Source: JAFLCA01 sp041907145
GTDB lineage: Bacteria > Bdellovibrionota_C > UBA2361 > JAFLCA01
DNA: 17,390 nucleotides
Assembly (NCBI GenBank): GCA_041907145.1
Contig: JAYRHW010000271.1
Coordinates: forward strand, 1-17,390
Reading direction: 5' to 3'
Positions 5,967-14,533 of this stretch are shown here, in pieces (positions within the stretch are counted from its first letter, which is position 1; the number at the start of each line of letters is the position of its first letter). A program made the position numbers and the translations under genes. The notes under the pieces are model-generated. The model saw only the letters and a list, made by a program, of their open reading frames with translations, was not told the DNA's origin and did not search any database.

Positions 5967-6728
5967 TTAAATTCCGCTAGTCTCATCGAGAAAAACTACG
6001 TTAAGCCCGAACTCGCCCTGAAGCTTTCTCCCCACAGCGCGCACGCCGAAGGTCTCGGTTGCATAGTGTCCGGCAAATACGCAGCTGATCTTGAGCTCTT
6101 TACTCAAATGATAGACTTCGTGCTTGGGTTCCCCCGAAACGTAGCAGTCTAGTCCGGCTTGGGCGGCCGCTGACACGCCGAATGCGCCAGAGCCCGTAAC
6201 GATGCCTACCGACTGAACCTTAGATTTACCGTGTTCGAGGACAAGCGGGGCTCGGGCACCGGGAAGCTTTGCGAGCAGGGCGGCGACCTCCAATACCGTG
6301 CGCGGGGCAGGGAGCCGGCCTTGGGCACCGATAAGACTCCCGCTGTACTCGCAGAAACCTTGCAAATCGCTCAGCCCGAGGTGACGAGCCAATTCGAATC
6401 CATTGCCGACTTCGGCATGCGCATCAAGGGGAAGGTGGGAGGCGTACAGAGAGCATCCCCCGCGAATTAGATTTGCAACCTTACGCGCCAGCGCCCCGGT
6501 TATCGAAGTCGGGGAGCCCCAGAAGAGTCCGTGGTGAACAATGAGTAGCTGCGCTTTTTCTCCCACGGCGCGCTCTATAATGCTTTCTCCCGCATCAACT
6601 GCGACGGCAACCTTCTCGATGCTCGTCTGCCCGCTTTCGACCTGGATACCGTTCATTGCCACGTCCTTGAACGCCTTGGGGTTCAAGAGCGTGTCGAGGT
6701 AGTGGGAGACTTCGAGTAGTGAAGGCAT
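5967..6728 (-). CDS. Nif3-like dinuclear metal center protein (YbgI family)
   Basis: This is a 253-residue cytoplasmic protein of the Nif3/YbgI (DUF34) family. These form toroidal oligomers with a two-metal site, and their physiological role is still unsettled; some were annotated as GTP cyclohydrolase 1 type 2. Metal-ligand motifs are all present: VHHGLFWG with H65 and H66, YASHLPLDAH with D102, and near the C-terminus AGHYATETFGV supplying a histidine and a glutamate. The N-terminal AMNGIQVES is also typical. The ATG at 6728 has only a weak ribosome binding site. pgk lies immediately downstream on the same strand, and accD starts divergently 240 bases away. Family assignment is firm; biochemical function is not. 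Confidence 0.94.
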   Translation of the reverse strand: MPSLLEVSHYLDTLLNPKAFKDVAMNGIQVESGQTSIEKVAVAVDAGESIIERAVGEKAQLLIVHHGLFWGSPTSITGALARKVANLIRGGCSLYASHLPLDAHAEVGNGFELARHLGLSDLQGFCEYSGSLIGAQGRLPAPRTVLEVAALLAKLPGARAPLVLEHGKSKVQSVGIVTGSGAFGVSAAAQAGLDCYVSGEPKHEVYHLSKELKISCVFAGHYATETFGVRAVGRKLQGEFGLNVVFLDETSGI

Positions 6729-6899
6729 GGCGAGGTAGTTGAAATAGTCCTGGCCGAAGTTACCACAGATCCATACAGGGGAGAAAATTCACCCGCCCGG
6801 TGATGCGGCACGTCAGTGGGCATGGTCGATGCGGCCGGGCCTACGACTCCCTCGGCTGACTTGCCGGTGATTCGTCGGCGGTCGATGGTATAGCCCCGG

Positions 6900-6929
6900 T
6901 TGGCTCCGACCTTCGGGAAGTGCTATGGT
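6900..6929 (+). promoter_or_regulatory. Possible sigma-70 promoter of accD
   Basis: TTGGCT (6900-6905) and TATGGT (6924-6929) are separated by 18 bases, and TGC precedes the -10, giving an extended -10 element. A start near 6936 would leave a leader of about 33 bases containing GGAG at 6954-6957 before the ATG at 6969. The rest of the divergent intergenic region shows nothing distinct. By-eye match only. Confidence 0.35.
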
Positions 6930-6968
6930 TGACCCCCAACGGATATAAGTACCGGAGATCAGTCAGTT

Positions 6969-7817
6969 ATGGGTTGGTTCTCGAGAGCGAAAGCGCCTAA
7001 GCCTTCAATAGACGAAGCTGAACGCTCCCAGATGCCGGATGATATTTGGACCAAGTGTCCAGAATGCTCTGCTATCCTCTATACCAAAGAGCTGCGTCGC
7101 ACTTTTGGGGTCTGCCTCAAATGCAGCTATCACTTTAGACTCAGCGCCAAGCAACGTATCCCACTTCTTGTTGATCGCCATTCCTTCGTGGAACTCGACG
7201 CGAACTTGCGCCCCGGCGATCCGCTGAACTTTAGAGATTCGAAGAAGTATAAGGAGCGAATAAAGAAGGCCGAGAAAACCAGCGGCTCTTCCGAGGCGGT
7301 CGTCACGGGTCGTGCGCGCTTGGATAATATCGCCGTGGCTCTTGGGGTTTTTGAATTCTCCTACATGGGCGGTAGCATGGGAGCTGTCGTCGGCGAAAAA
7401 CTTGCTCGCATGATCGAGGTGGGCACCGAGGAAAAGCGTCCCGTCATTATCGTATCAGCTTCGGGAGGCGCCCGTATGCAGGAGGGGATCTTCTCTCTTA
7501 TGCAGATGGCCAAGGTTAGTGCAGCTCTGGCGAGGCTCGGGCAAGCCCATATCCCCTATATTTCCATTCTAACCGATCCTACGACAGGTGGCGTGGCGGC
7601 ATCCTTTGCGATGCTCGGGGATATCATTTTAGCTGAGCCGCGAGCCCTGATTGGATTTGCTGGGCCTAGGGTCATTGAGCAAACCATTCGTCAGCGGCTG
7701 CCGGAGGGGTTCCAGCGTTCGGAATTCTTGCTGGAGCACGGCATGGTTGATCGAATTGTCGAGCGAGCAGCTATGCGGGATGAAATCGCGGTTATCTTGC
7801 GCAATTTTGGCTTCTAG
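6969..7817 (+). CDS. accD: Acetyl-CoA carboxylase carboxyltransferase, beta subunit
   Basis: AccD pairs with AccA to transfer the carboxyl group from biotin-BCCP to acetyl-CoA, producing malonyl-CoA for fatty-acid synthesis in the cytoplasm. At 282 residues the length is typical. The N-terminal zinc ribbon has all four cysteines: C30 and C33 in KCPEC, C49 and C52 in VCLKC. The crotonase-type core shows EFSYMGGSMGAVVGEK, the SGGARMQEG motif, LTDPTTGGVAASFAMLGD and GFAGPRVIEQT, all diagnostic. The start has GGAG 11 bases upstream. The folC gene that often follows accD is absent; lptD follows instead after 87 bases. No anomalies are visible and the call is firm. Confidence 0.97.
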   Translation: MGWFSRAKAPKPSIDEAERSQMPDDIWTKCPECSAILYTKELRRTFGVCLKCSYHFRLSAKQRIPLLVDRHSFVELDANLRPGDPLNFRDSKKYKERIKKAEKTSGSSEAVVTGRARLDNIAVALGVFEFSYMGGSMGAVVGEKLARMIEVGTEEKRPVIIVSASGGARMQEGIFSLMQMAKVSAALARLGQAHIPYISILTDPTTGGVAASFAMLGDIILAEPRALIGFAGPRVIEQTIRQRLPEGFQRSEFLLEHGMVDRIVERAAMRDEIAVILRNFGF

Positions 7818-7904
7818 GACGGCCTTTGCCTAGAGCTAAAAATCCCCATAGCGCATCCGCCCGCGAGCGGTAATAGTATTGTGAGTTGACCACCTTATTG
7901 GCCC

Positions 7905-10418
7905 ATGCGCTCGAAGATCCCTACACTATCCCGAACCCTACTCGTCGCGATTGCTGCGACTCAAGTCTTCGTTGCAAGTCCGCTTAGCGCCGAGGTACCC
8001 ACGAAAGTCACCATCGAGGCTCCAAATCGCAAGCATCTCTACGCCGAGGACATCAAGCTCGTAAAGCGTCAGAAGAAGAAGACAAAGAAGGCGGTGCGGG
8101 CTGCAGATAAGCCTGCATCACAGAACGTCGACGTTAAGGCTGGGAAAGCGGAGTTTCTCAAGGACACCAATCAGATTCGCGGGACCGAAGGCGTCGTTAT
8201 ATCGCGCGAGGGTATTCAAGTTCAGTCCAGCGAAGCCCTAGTCAACATGACAACCAAGGACAGCGACTTGAAGGGTAATGTTGTTCTTAGTGACAACGAG
8301 GGGGGCCTGGTAGCTGATAGCGGAACGTTTAATATCGACTCTGAGCGGGGCAAATTTCAGAATTCTCAGTTTTCGCTCGAAGAGGGGGACTATGACGTTC
8401 ACGCGGAGGAGGCGGAGAAGCTCACGGACGTGGAGTATCTGCTGTCGAATTCTACGCTCTCCACCTGCCAATGCAGCGAGAATGACAAGCCTTGGAGGTT
8501 ACACTCCCGACGCAGTCATATAACCGAGGAAGGGTACGCGCATACTTACGATACGTGGATGGACTTCCACGGAGTGCCGATATTTTACACTCCGTACCTG
8601 GCGTTTCCGGTTAAGCGCGAGCGAGCATCCGGGCTTCTTGCCGGAGATTACGGATATAGCAGGCAAGATGGCGTCACGCTCAAGCTGCCTGTATTTCTGG
8701 TTCTGGATGAGAGCACGGATATCACCGTATCTCCGTTCCTTCAGAGCAAGACTCGAGTCGGCAGTGTGTTCGATTATCGACAGGTTTTTTCCAAGCAGAA
8801 TCGCGCGCGTGGGCGGCTGCTCTACTCGAACGATTCTGCCCGCGACAACAGTCTTCGGGGCACCGTCACCTCGGATATTTATAATCCTGACTTCAATACG
8901 AACCGCGTGGGCGGCTATTACTCCCAGCGCTGGACGAGTGCTCCTGATGCCGATCAGAGCTGGGCGTTCTTGGCTAATATTCATCTGGTGAATGATAATC
9001 TATTCTTGCGTGAATTTGATGATGACCTAATTGGGGCCTATAATTCCCGCTACACAACGTCAACGCTTATCGGGCGTGCTGGCCTCGGTGATTTTGGAGT
9101 TGCCGAATTATCCGGCGAATATAATCAGGCCCTTGTTTCCAATCCTGATTTGACGTTTCAGCGATTGCCGGAGGGGTCGGTTTCCCTATTGAAGAGCTTC
9201 CGTCCATTCGGCTCCAATCCGTACGGATTGAAGCTGGTAGCTCAGGGCGACGTGGATGTGACGAGATTCTCCCGATCGACGGGCTATGATGGCTGGCGCA
9301 GTGAAATTACGCCGCATCTTGGGATCCCTTTTCATGTAAAAAACTACGTAAACGGCCAACTTGATTTGGTAGCTGACCAGACGAATTACAATCTGAACGA
9401 TACGTCGGTTCCAGGCTCGGCCCGGGAATTGGACTCGACCAACGATCGACAGTTGCACGCCTTCAGCTATCGCATGGGGACCGGGGTAGAGCGGGTCTTT
9501 GAACTGGATAGGGGGAATTGGCTGACCTCGCTGACAAGTCTCGGGCAGCAGAATCAAGATCTCGAACTCTTGCGGTTAAAACATACGATCGAGCCTCTGG
9601 TCAGCTACACCTATATCCCAGACGTTAATCAGGACGACTTGCCGGTTTTTGATAGCCGCGATCGGGTCCGAGCTCGGAAGCTTGTGACTTATGGGTTTCG
9701 ATCGAATCTGCTGGGCAGATTCCTGCCGCGGCATCCTGGCCAGGACTCGATCCCGGAGCTTACTCCACGGGTCGAGGATCTGCCGCAAATTCCGCTCGAT
9801 AAGCCTATGCAGGACCTGGACAGCCTCGAGGACTCCGATGTTTTCGGCGGTAACGTCGCCATACGTACTGGCGAGATTCGCCCGCTGATTAGTTTCGGCA
9901 TGAAGCAGAGCTATGATTTCGACCAGCGCAATAATGAGGACCCGGCGGACACTGCACGTCCATTGTCCGATTTAAACTCAGATTTGACCCTCTACCCATC
10001 CAGAAATTTTGCGCTGCGATTTGAGAACAACTTTAGTACCCAGGACCAAACGTTTACATCCTGGGGCTTGTCGATGCACTTCAGGGATGATCGAGGAGAC
10101 GCACTGCGCGCCCGTTATTCTTTTATCGGGTCGCCATCAGCTGATGCAAATGCGGGGGTCAGTCAGCTCGAGGGTAACGCAGAGATCGCGCTCACCCAAC
10201 AGCTCAAGTTTGGCTACTATTCCCGCTATGATAATCGTGCTCGGGAGTTTATCGAGCAGAACATGGGCATGCGCCTTTACAGCCAGTGCAACTGCTGGCA
10301 TATGGACCTTGGGGTGAGCGACAAGATTAATCCTGATCGGCAGTATTTCAACCTTAGCGTGACATTCTCCGGTCTTGGAGATGTCGTGCAGCGAGTCGGC
10401 ATGGGGAAGAATTCCTGA
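7905..10418 (+). CDS. lptD: LPS-assembly outer-membrane protein LptD
   Basis: LptD, with the lipoprotein LptE, forms the outer-membrane pore that inserts lipopolysaccharide into the outer leaflet. The 837-residue protein begins with a signal peptide cleaved near SPLSA (after A29). A lysine-rich stretch follows at 53-69 (KRQKKKTKK), then an OstA/LptA-like jellyroll at about 74-190. The barrel starts near GVPIFYTPYLAFPVKRERASG, a highly characteristic LptD segment, and runs to the C-terminus, which ends in alternating hydrophobic strands (YFNLSVTFSG). The only cysteines I find are C188 and C190 (CQC) and C795 and C797 (CNC), consistent with disulfides joining the periplasmic domain to the barrel as in E. 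coli. The ribosome site is weak. It may share a transcript with accD. Identification is firm; lptE is not in the window. Confidence 0.95.
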   Translation: MRSKIPTLSRTLLVAIAATQVFVASPLSAEVPTKVTIEAPNRKHLYAEDIKLVKRQKKKTKKAVRAADKPASQNVDVKAGKAEFLKDTNQIRGTEGVVISREGIQVQSSEALVNMTTKDSDLKGNVVLSDNEGGLVADSGTFNIDSERGKFQNSQFSLEEGDYDVHAEEAEKLTDVEYLLSNSTLSTCQCSENDKPWRLHSRRSHITEEGYAHTYDTWMDFHGVPIFYTPYLAFPVKRERASGLLAGDYGYSRQDGVTLKLPVFLVLDESTDITVSPFLQSKTRVGSVFDYRQVFSKQNRARGRLLYSNDSARDNSLRGTVTSDIYNPDFNTNRVGGYYSQRWTSAPDADQSWAFLANIHLVNDNLFLREFDDDLIGAYNSRYTTSTLIGRAGLGDFGVAELSGEYNQALVSNPDLTFQRLPEGSVSLLKSFRPFGSNPYGLKLVAQGDVDVTRFSRSTGYDGWRSEITPHLGIPFHVKNYVNGQLDLVADQTNYNLNDTSVPGSARELDSTNDRQLHAFSYRMGTGVERVFELDRGNWLTSLTSLGQQNQDLELLRLKHTIEPLVSYTYIPDVNQDDLPVFDSRDRVRARKLVTYGFRSNLLGRFLPRHPGQDSIPELTPRVEDLPQIPLDKPMQDLDSLEDSDVFGGNVAIRTGEIRPLISFGMKQSYDFDQRNNEDPADTARPLSDLNSDLTLYPSRNFALRFENNFSTQDQTFTSWGLSMHFRDDRGDALRARYSFIGSPSADANAGVSQLEGNAEIALTQQLKFGYYSRYDNRAREFIEQNMGMRLYSQCNCWHMDLGVSDKINPDRQYFNLSVTFSGLGDVVQRVGMGKNS

Positions 10419-10563
10419 GCTTATTATGGGCCGCCCTGCTTCCCTAGGGGCTGTTTAAGGTCCTCAATACGCGGTATTTTTCCTCACTCGGCTTTTGTTT
10501 TCTCATAAATTTCGGTACGTTGAAGGGCCCCAAGTTCGGGGGATTTTTGGAGTTGGGTCTTTG

Positions 10564-11577
10564 ATGCGAGTCCTTATCACAGGCGCTGCGGGGTTCATTG
10601 GCAGCAATCTCGTGCATTATTTGTCAGAGCAGCGCCCGGACTGGAAGCTCGTCGCTCTGGACTCCTTAACCTATGCCGGAAACCTAGAGAATCTCTCCGG
10701 CTTGCTCTCATCCAAGAAGGTCGAATTCGTAAAGGCCGATATTTGCGACGATGCTGCGATAGGTTCGCTGCTCGGCGGCGGGATTGATGTCATTTTCCAC
10801 CTCGCGGCCGAGAGCCACGTTGACCGCTCAATACATGGAGCGATGGCCTTCGTTCGAACAAATGTGCTTGGCACACAGAACTTGCTCGATCATGCGATCG
10901 CAAGGCAGGTCAAGCGCTTCGTGCATATATCGACGGATGAGGTTTACGGTTCCCTTGGCCCGACAGGCCGATTTGTCGAAACCACACCTCTCGATCCGAG
11001 CAGTCCGTACTCGGCATCGAAAGCCGCGTCCGACTTGATGGTTCTAGCTGCTCATAAGACGCACGGCTATAACGCGATTGTTACGCGATGCACGAACAAC
11101 TACGGACCGTATCAATTTCCTGAGAAGCTCATACCACTGTTCATCACCAACGCGCTTGAGGACAAGAAGCTTCCCCTCTACGGGGATGGCATGAATGTGC
11201 GGAGTTGGCTGCACGTACGCGATCATTGCGAGGCGCTGCTTAAGGTAGCGGAAGGGGGAAGGTCCGGACAGATTTACAATATTGGCGGAGCCGCCGAGGC
11301 TGAAATTCCGAACCGGGAGGTGACCTACTCCATCCTCCGACTCCTGAAGAAGCCGGAGAGCTTGATTCAGGCCGTGGCTGATAGGCCAGGGCACGATCGC
11401 AGGTATGCCATCGATCACGGTAAGATCACAGGGGAGCTGGGATGGAAGCCAAAAATCTCTTTCCAGGCTGGATTGGCGGAAACGGTTGAATGGTATTTAG
11501 CAAATCGAAACTGGTGGGAGCGCGTCAAGACCGGCGAGTACCAGAAGTTTTACGAGAAGAATTATTTGCGACGTTGA
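10564..11577 (+). CDS. rfbB: dTDP-glucose 4,6-dehydratase
   Basis: This extended short-chain dehydrogenase converts dTDP-glucose to dTDP-4-keto-6-deoxyglucose, the precursor of rhamnose and other deoxysugars, in the cytoplasm. From the chosen start it has 337 residues, the usual size. The NAD-binding motif is TGAAGFIGSN near the N-terminus. The catalytic triad region STDEVYG gives T124, D125 and E126, and PYSASKAASD gives Y149 and K153. RCTNNYGPYQFPEKLIP is diagnostic of the family, as is the end segment WYLANRNWWE. The frame is open further upstream to a TTG at 10495, but family alignment and a GGAG 11 bases before the ATG at 10564 favour this start. It heads an operon with rfbD, manC and gmd. 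Identification is firm. Confidence 0.95.
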   Translation: MRVLITGAAGFIGSNLVHYLSEQRPDWKLVALDSLTYAGNLENLSGLLSSKKVEFVKADICDDAAIGSLLGGGIDVIFHLAAESHVDRSIHGAMAFVRTNVLGTQNLLDHAIARQVKRFVHISTDEVYGSLGPTGRFVETTPLDPSSPYSASKAASDLMVLAAHKTHGYNAIVTRCTNNYGPYQFPEKLIPLFITNALEDKKLPLYGDGMNVRSWLHVRDHCEALLKVAEGGRSGQIYNIGGAAEAEIPNREVTYSILRLLKKPESLIQAVADRPGHDRRYAIDHGKITGELGWKPKISFQAGLAETVEWYLANRNWWERVKTGEYQKFYEKNYLRR

Positions 11578-11584
11578 AGAAACT

Positions 11585-12457
11585 ATGAAGATTCTGCTGT
11601 TTGGAGGATCGGGTCAGCTCGGATTCGAGGTGCAAAAGCGCGCATTCGATCTCGACTTCGAAGTCATTTCCCCGGTGCTCTCTGAAGTGGATATCACGAA
11701 TGCACAGCAAGTGCGATTTCTTGCCAAGCAGGTCGGCCCGGATTTAATTCTGAATGCGGCTGCCTACACCGCCGTTGACAAAGCTGAAACCGATCGGGAA
11801 GAAGCGTATCGAATCAATCGCGACGGAGCCGCTGTGGTTGCCCTTGCGGCGCGCGATCTCAATTGCCGCATGATTCATGTTTCTACTGATTATGTTTTCG
11901 ACGGCGCCGGCAATTCTCCGCTTACTGAAACGAGTCCCACCAACCCGATTAATGTTTATGGAGCCTCGAAGCTTGAGGGCGAACGGGAGGTTCTGAAGCT
12001 CCTGGGCGACCAGGGGCTCGTGGTGCGGACTTCGTCGCTTCACGGGCAGCGTGGAGAAAACTTCGTACACACCATGATTAAACTTTTTAGCGAGCGCGAG
12101 GTTGTGAAGGTCGTCGACGATCAGTGGATGACTGCGACGTGGGCCGGTTGGCTTGCCGAGGTGCTGCTTGATCTCGGGCGCATGAAGTGTGGAGGCATAG
12201 TTCACGCCGCGTGCTCCGGTGCCCTGACCTGGTTCGACTTTGCGACCGCTATTCACAACCAGGTGAAGGCAAAGAATGAAGCTATTGGGCGCTGCCGAGT
12301 CGAGCGCACCAGCGTCAAGGAGTTCGTCCGGCCAGCGAAACGCCCCTTGTACTCAGTATTGGATTGCAGCCGATTGGCGACATTACTCGGGCGCAAACCG
12401 ATCACTTGGCAGGAAGGACTTAGGAATCATTTGAGTGAGATTGGCTATGGCGCATAA
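11585..12457 (+). CDS. rfbD: dTDP-4-dehydrorhamnose reductase family protein
   Basis: RmlD-family reductases convert dTDP-4-keto-rhamnose to dTDP-rhamnose with NAD(P)H. The 290 residues show the N-terminal nucleotide motif FGGSGQLG, the segment NAAAYTAVDKAE, the catalytic STDYVFDG (T101, D102, Y103), and NVYGASKLEGE with Y125 and K129. Later, VVDDQWMTATWAGWLAE replaces the commoner VxDQxGxPT form, a mild variation. The RmlD match is strong, but the family also includes reductases acting on other 4-keto-6-deoxy sugars. The epimerase gene rfbC and the thymidylyltransferase gene rfbA are not in the window, so the exact product is less certain than the family. The gene starts seven bases after rfbB with GAAGAAA as a ribosome site, and overlaps manC. 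Confidence 0.9.
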   Translation: MKILLFGGSGQLGFEVQKRAFDLDFEVISPVLSEVDITNAQQVRFLAKQVGPDLILNAAAYTAVDKAETDREEAYRINRDGAAVVALAARDLNCRMIHVSTDYVFDGAGNSPLTETSPTNPINVYGASKLEGEREVLKLLGDQGLVVRTSSLHGQRGENFVHTMIKLFSEREVVKVVDDQWMTATWAGWLAEVLLDLGRMKCGGIVHAACSGALTWFDFATAIHNQVKAKNEAIGRCRVERTSVKEFVRPAKRPLYSVLDCSRLATLLGRKPITWQEGLRNHLSEIGYGA

Positions 12458-13532
12458 GACGAGCCCAGATAACCGTGTGCGAAGCGTGATTTTGGCTGGA
12501 GGGCAGGGAGCTCGATTTTGGCCGATTAGTCGCCGCAGTCGTCCTAAGCAATTTCTTTCTATCAATGCTTCCGGCGAAAGTCTTATCCAGGCGACCGCGC
12601 GGAGAATTCAGCCGCTGGCCGGCGCTGAGAATCTCTTGATTGTAACCGGCGCTTCGATGATCCCTCTCGTGCAGGAGCATTTGCCCGGAGTTCGCACCAT
12701 CGGCGAGCCGGTGGCGCGGAACACTGCGGCCTCGCTCGGGTTGGCCGCGGCTGCCGTCGCTAAGCAGGATCCAGAACTTGTGCTGGCATGCTTTCCTGCT
12801 GATCACGCAGTGAGTGATGAACCCAAGCTCCTCGCCGTATTGCGTGAGGCCGTCGAGCTGGCGCGTGCCAACGAAGTTCTCGTTACCATCGGAATTCGAC
12901 CCAGTTTCCCGCACACCGGGTACGGTTATATGAAGCGCGGAGCCCCCATCAGCGGCAACGGCTACACCGTTAGCCGCTTTTACGAAAAGCCCAATCTCGA
13001 ACGGGCGAAGCGATATTTCGAATCGGGGGAATTCTTTTGGAACAGTGGAATGTTCGTGTGGCGGGCAAAAGTAATTTTGGAAGCCATTAGGGAGTTTATG
13101 CCGCCGCTGTACGAGGGCTTAATGGCGATTCAGCCTGCCTTGGGCACTGAAAAGGAGCAGAAAGTTTTGGAGCAGGTGTTTGCGGGGCTGGAGTCGACTT
13201 CCATCGATTTTGGCGTGCTCGAGCACGCCAGAAATTGCGCGTTGCTGGCCGCAGAGCCTTTTGGCTGGAACGATGTCGGCTCCTGGGATGCTTGGGCCGA
13301 AAACTTTGACACCGATGATCAGAAGAACTTGCTGCACGGTGATGCGCTCGTAATCGACTGTAAGAACTGCGTCGTTCACTCCCAGCAGCGCCTGACTGCT
13401 GTCATTGGTGCGCACGATTTAGTCATTATAGACTCAGGCGATGCGCTGCTTGTTTGTCCGCGCAGCCATGTGCAAGATGTGCGCAAGATCGTCGATGAGC
13501 TCAAGCGCCGCGGCAGAACTAATTTAGTGTAA
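12447..13532 (+). CDS. manC: Mannose-1-phosphate guanylyltransferase
   Basis: This enzyme makes GDP-mannose from mannose-1-phosphate and GTP. The 361 residues correspond to the short, single-activity form without the C-terminal phosphomannose isomerase cupin. The nucleotidyltransferase signature is VILAGGQGARFWPISRR followed by PKQFL. Further motifs are EPVARNTAAS, FPADHAV, VSRFYEKP, FFWNSGMFVW and GWNDVGSWDA. I chose ATG 12447, which overlaps the end of rfbD by 11 bases; an in-frame GTG at 12435 has a better-spaced AGGA and is a real alternative. Translational coupling to rfbD is likely. Its product is the substrate of Gmd, encoded next, so the pair forms a coherent two-step branch. Function is firm, the exact start less so. 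Confidence 0.93.
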   Translation: MAHKTSPDNRVRSVILAGGQGARFWPISRRSRPKQFLSINASGESLIQATARRIQPLAGAENLLIVTGASMIPLVQEHLPGVRTIGEPVARNTAASLGLAAAAVAKQDPELVLACFPADHAVSDEPKLLAVLREAVELARANEVLVTIGIRPSFPHTGYGYMKRGAPISGNGYTVSRFYEKPNLERAKRYFESGEFFWNSGMFVWRAKVILEAIREFMPPLYEGLMAIQPALGTEKEQKVLEQVFAGLESTSIDFGVLEHARNCALLAAEPFGWNDVGSWDAWAENFDTDDQKNLLHGDALVIDCKNCVVHSQQRLTAVIGAHDLVIIDSGDALLVCPRSHVQDVRKIVDELKRRGRTNLV

Positions 13533-13551
13533 AGACCGAAAAGGATACGTT

Positions 13552-14529
13552 ATGACAAAGAAAGTAGCCCTTATAACAGGAATAACCGGCCAGGATGGAT
13601 CCTATTTGGCCGAATTTCTTCTCGAGCAGGGATATAAGGTATACGGCATGGTGCGCCGCGCTTCGGTGGAGAAATTCGAGCGTATCAATCACTTGATCGG
13701 CAAGATTGATCTCGTTCAGGGGGATTTGCTCGATCAATTTTCCCTGATTTCTGTGCTTAAAGAGACCAAGCCGGTCGAGGTTTATAACCTTGCGGCGCAG
13801 AGCTTCGTGCCGACCAGCTGGGCACAGCCTGTTCTCACCTCCGAATTCACTGCCATTGGCGTGACGAAGCTCTTGGAGTCCATTCGTCTTGTCGACCGCA
13901 GTATTCGGTTCTATCAGGCATCCAGCTCCGAGATGTTCGGGAAAGTTCGCGAGACTCCTCAGACCGAGCTGACTCCGTTCTATCCCCGTTCTCCTTACGG
14001 AGTATCGAAGGTATATGGTCATTACATCACCGTGAATTATCGCGAGAGCTACGGCCTCTTCGCCGTTTCCGGAATTCTGTTTAACCACGAGTCCCCGCGA
14101 CGCGGTCTCGAGTTTGTGACACGCAAGGTCACGGATGGAGTGGCGAGAATTAAGCTAGGCATGGCTACGGAAATCCGTCTTGGGAACCTGGACGCCAAGC
14201 GCGACTGGGGCTTCGCCGGAGATTATGTGAAGGCCATGTGGCGGATGCTGCAACAGGCCCGTCCAGATGATTACGTAATATCCACCGGCAAGACTCAATC
14301 TGTTCGTGACTTAGTCAAAGTCGCCTTTGAGCGGGTGGGATTGGATTGGGAAAAATTCGTAAAGATCGATCGCGCCTTTTTGCGCCCTGCCGAAGTGGAC
14401 CTGCTGGTAGGCGATGCTTCGAAGGCTCGCAAGGAGTTAGGCTGGGAGCCTGAGGTTTCGTTCGAGCAGATGATCCACATGATGGTGGACGCCGATCTCG
14501 AGCGGCTGCAAAAGGAAAAGCGCGGGTAA
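13552..14529 (+). CDS. gmd: GDP-mannose 4,6-dehydratase
   Basis: Gmd converts GDP-mannose to GDP-4-keto-6-deoxymannose, the precursor of GDP-fucose, GDP-D-rhamnose, perosamine and related sugars. The 325 residues show the NADP-binding TGITGQDGSYLAEFLLEQG, the conserved MVRRAS, NLAAQSFV, the catalytic SSSEMFG (E127), and SPYGVSKVYGHY with Y149 and K153. LFNHESPRRG and RDWGFAGDYVKAMW are diagnostic for Gmd as distinct from other dehydratases. A good ribosome site (AAGGA) precedes the ATG. It follows manC by 19 bases and ends only four bases from the convergent LysM lipoprotein gene, leaving no room for a terminator between them. The enzyme that would reduce its product (Rmd or Fcl) is not encoded in the window. 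Confidence 0.95.
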   Translation: MTKKVALITGITGQDGSYLAEFLLEQGYKVYGMVRRASVEKFERINHLIGKIDLVQGDLLDQFSLISVLKETKPVEVYNLAAQSFVPTSWAQPVLTSEFTAIGVTKLLESIRLVDRSIRFYQASSSEMFGKVRETPQTELTPFYPRSPYGVSKVYGHYITVNYRESYGLFAVSGILFNHESPRRGLEFVTRKVTDGVARIKLGMATEIRLGNLDAKRDWGFAGDYVKAMWRMLQQARPDDYVISTGKTQSVRDLVKVAFERVGLDWEKFVKIDRAFLRPAEVDLLVGDASKARKELGWEPEVSFEQMIHMMVDADLERLQKEKRG

Positions 14530-14533
14530 TCGC

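Noticed and set aside
6790..6842. GCCCGG and CCGGGC arms in the nif3-accD intergenic region
   Set aside because: The loop would be nearly 40 bases and there is no U-tract; probably chance in a GC-rich stretch.
8499..8984. 161-codon minus-strand frame inside lptD
   Set aside because: It is wholly antisense to a well-identified gene and has no family resemblance.
10528..10547. CCCC-AAGTTC-GGGG hairpin followed by T's as the lptD terminator
   Set aside because: The stem is only four bases and lies very near the rfbB ribosome site, so a terminator call is not supported.
10495..10563. TTG-initiated extension of rfbB
   Set aside because: The extra 23 residues precede the Rossmann start MRVLITGAAGF and do not resemble the family; the ATG at 10564 has a GGAG upstream.
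11744..12256. 170-codon minus-strand frame inside rfbD
   Set aside because: Antisense shadow of a conserved gene.
13519..14088. 189-codon minus-strand frame inside gmd
   Set aside because: Antisense shadow of a conserved gene, without a ribosome site or recognisable domain.
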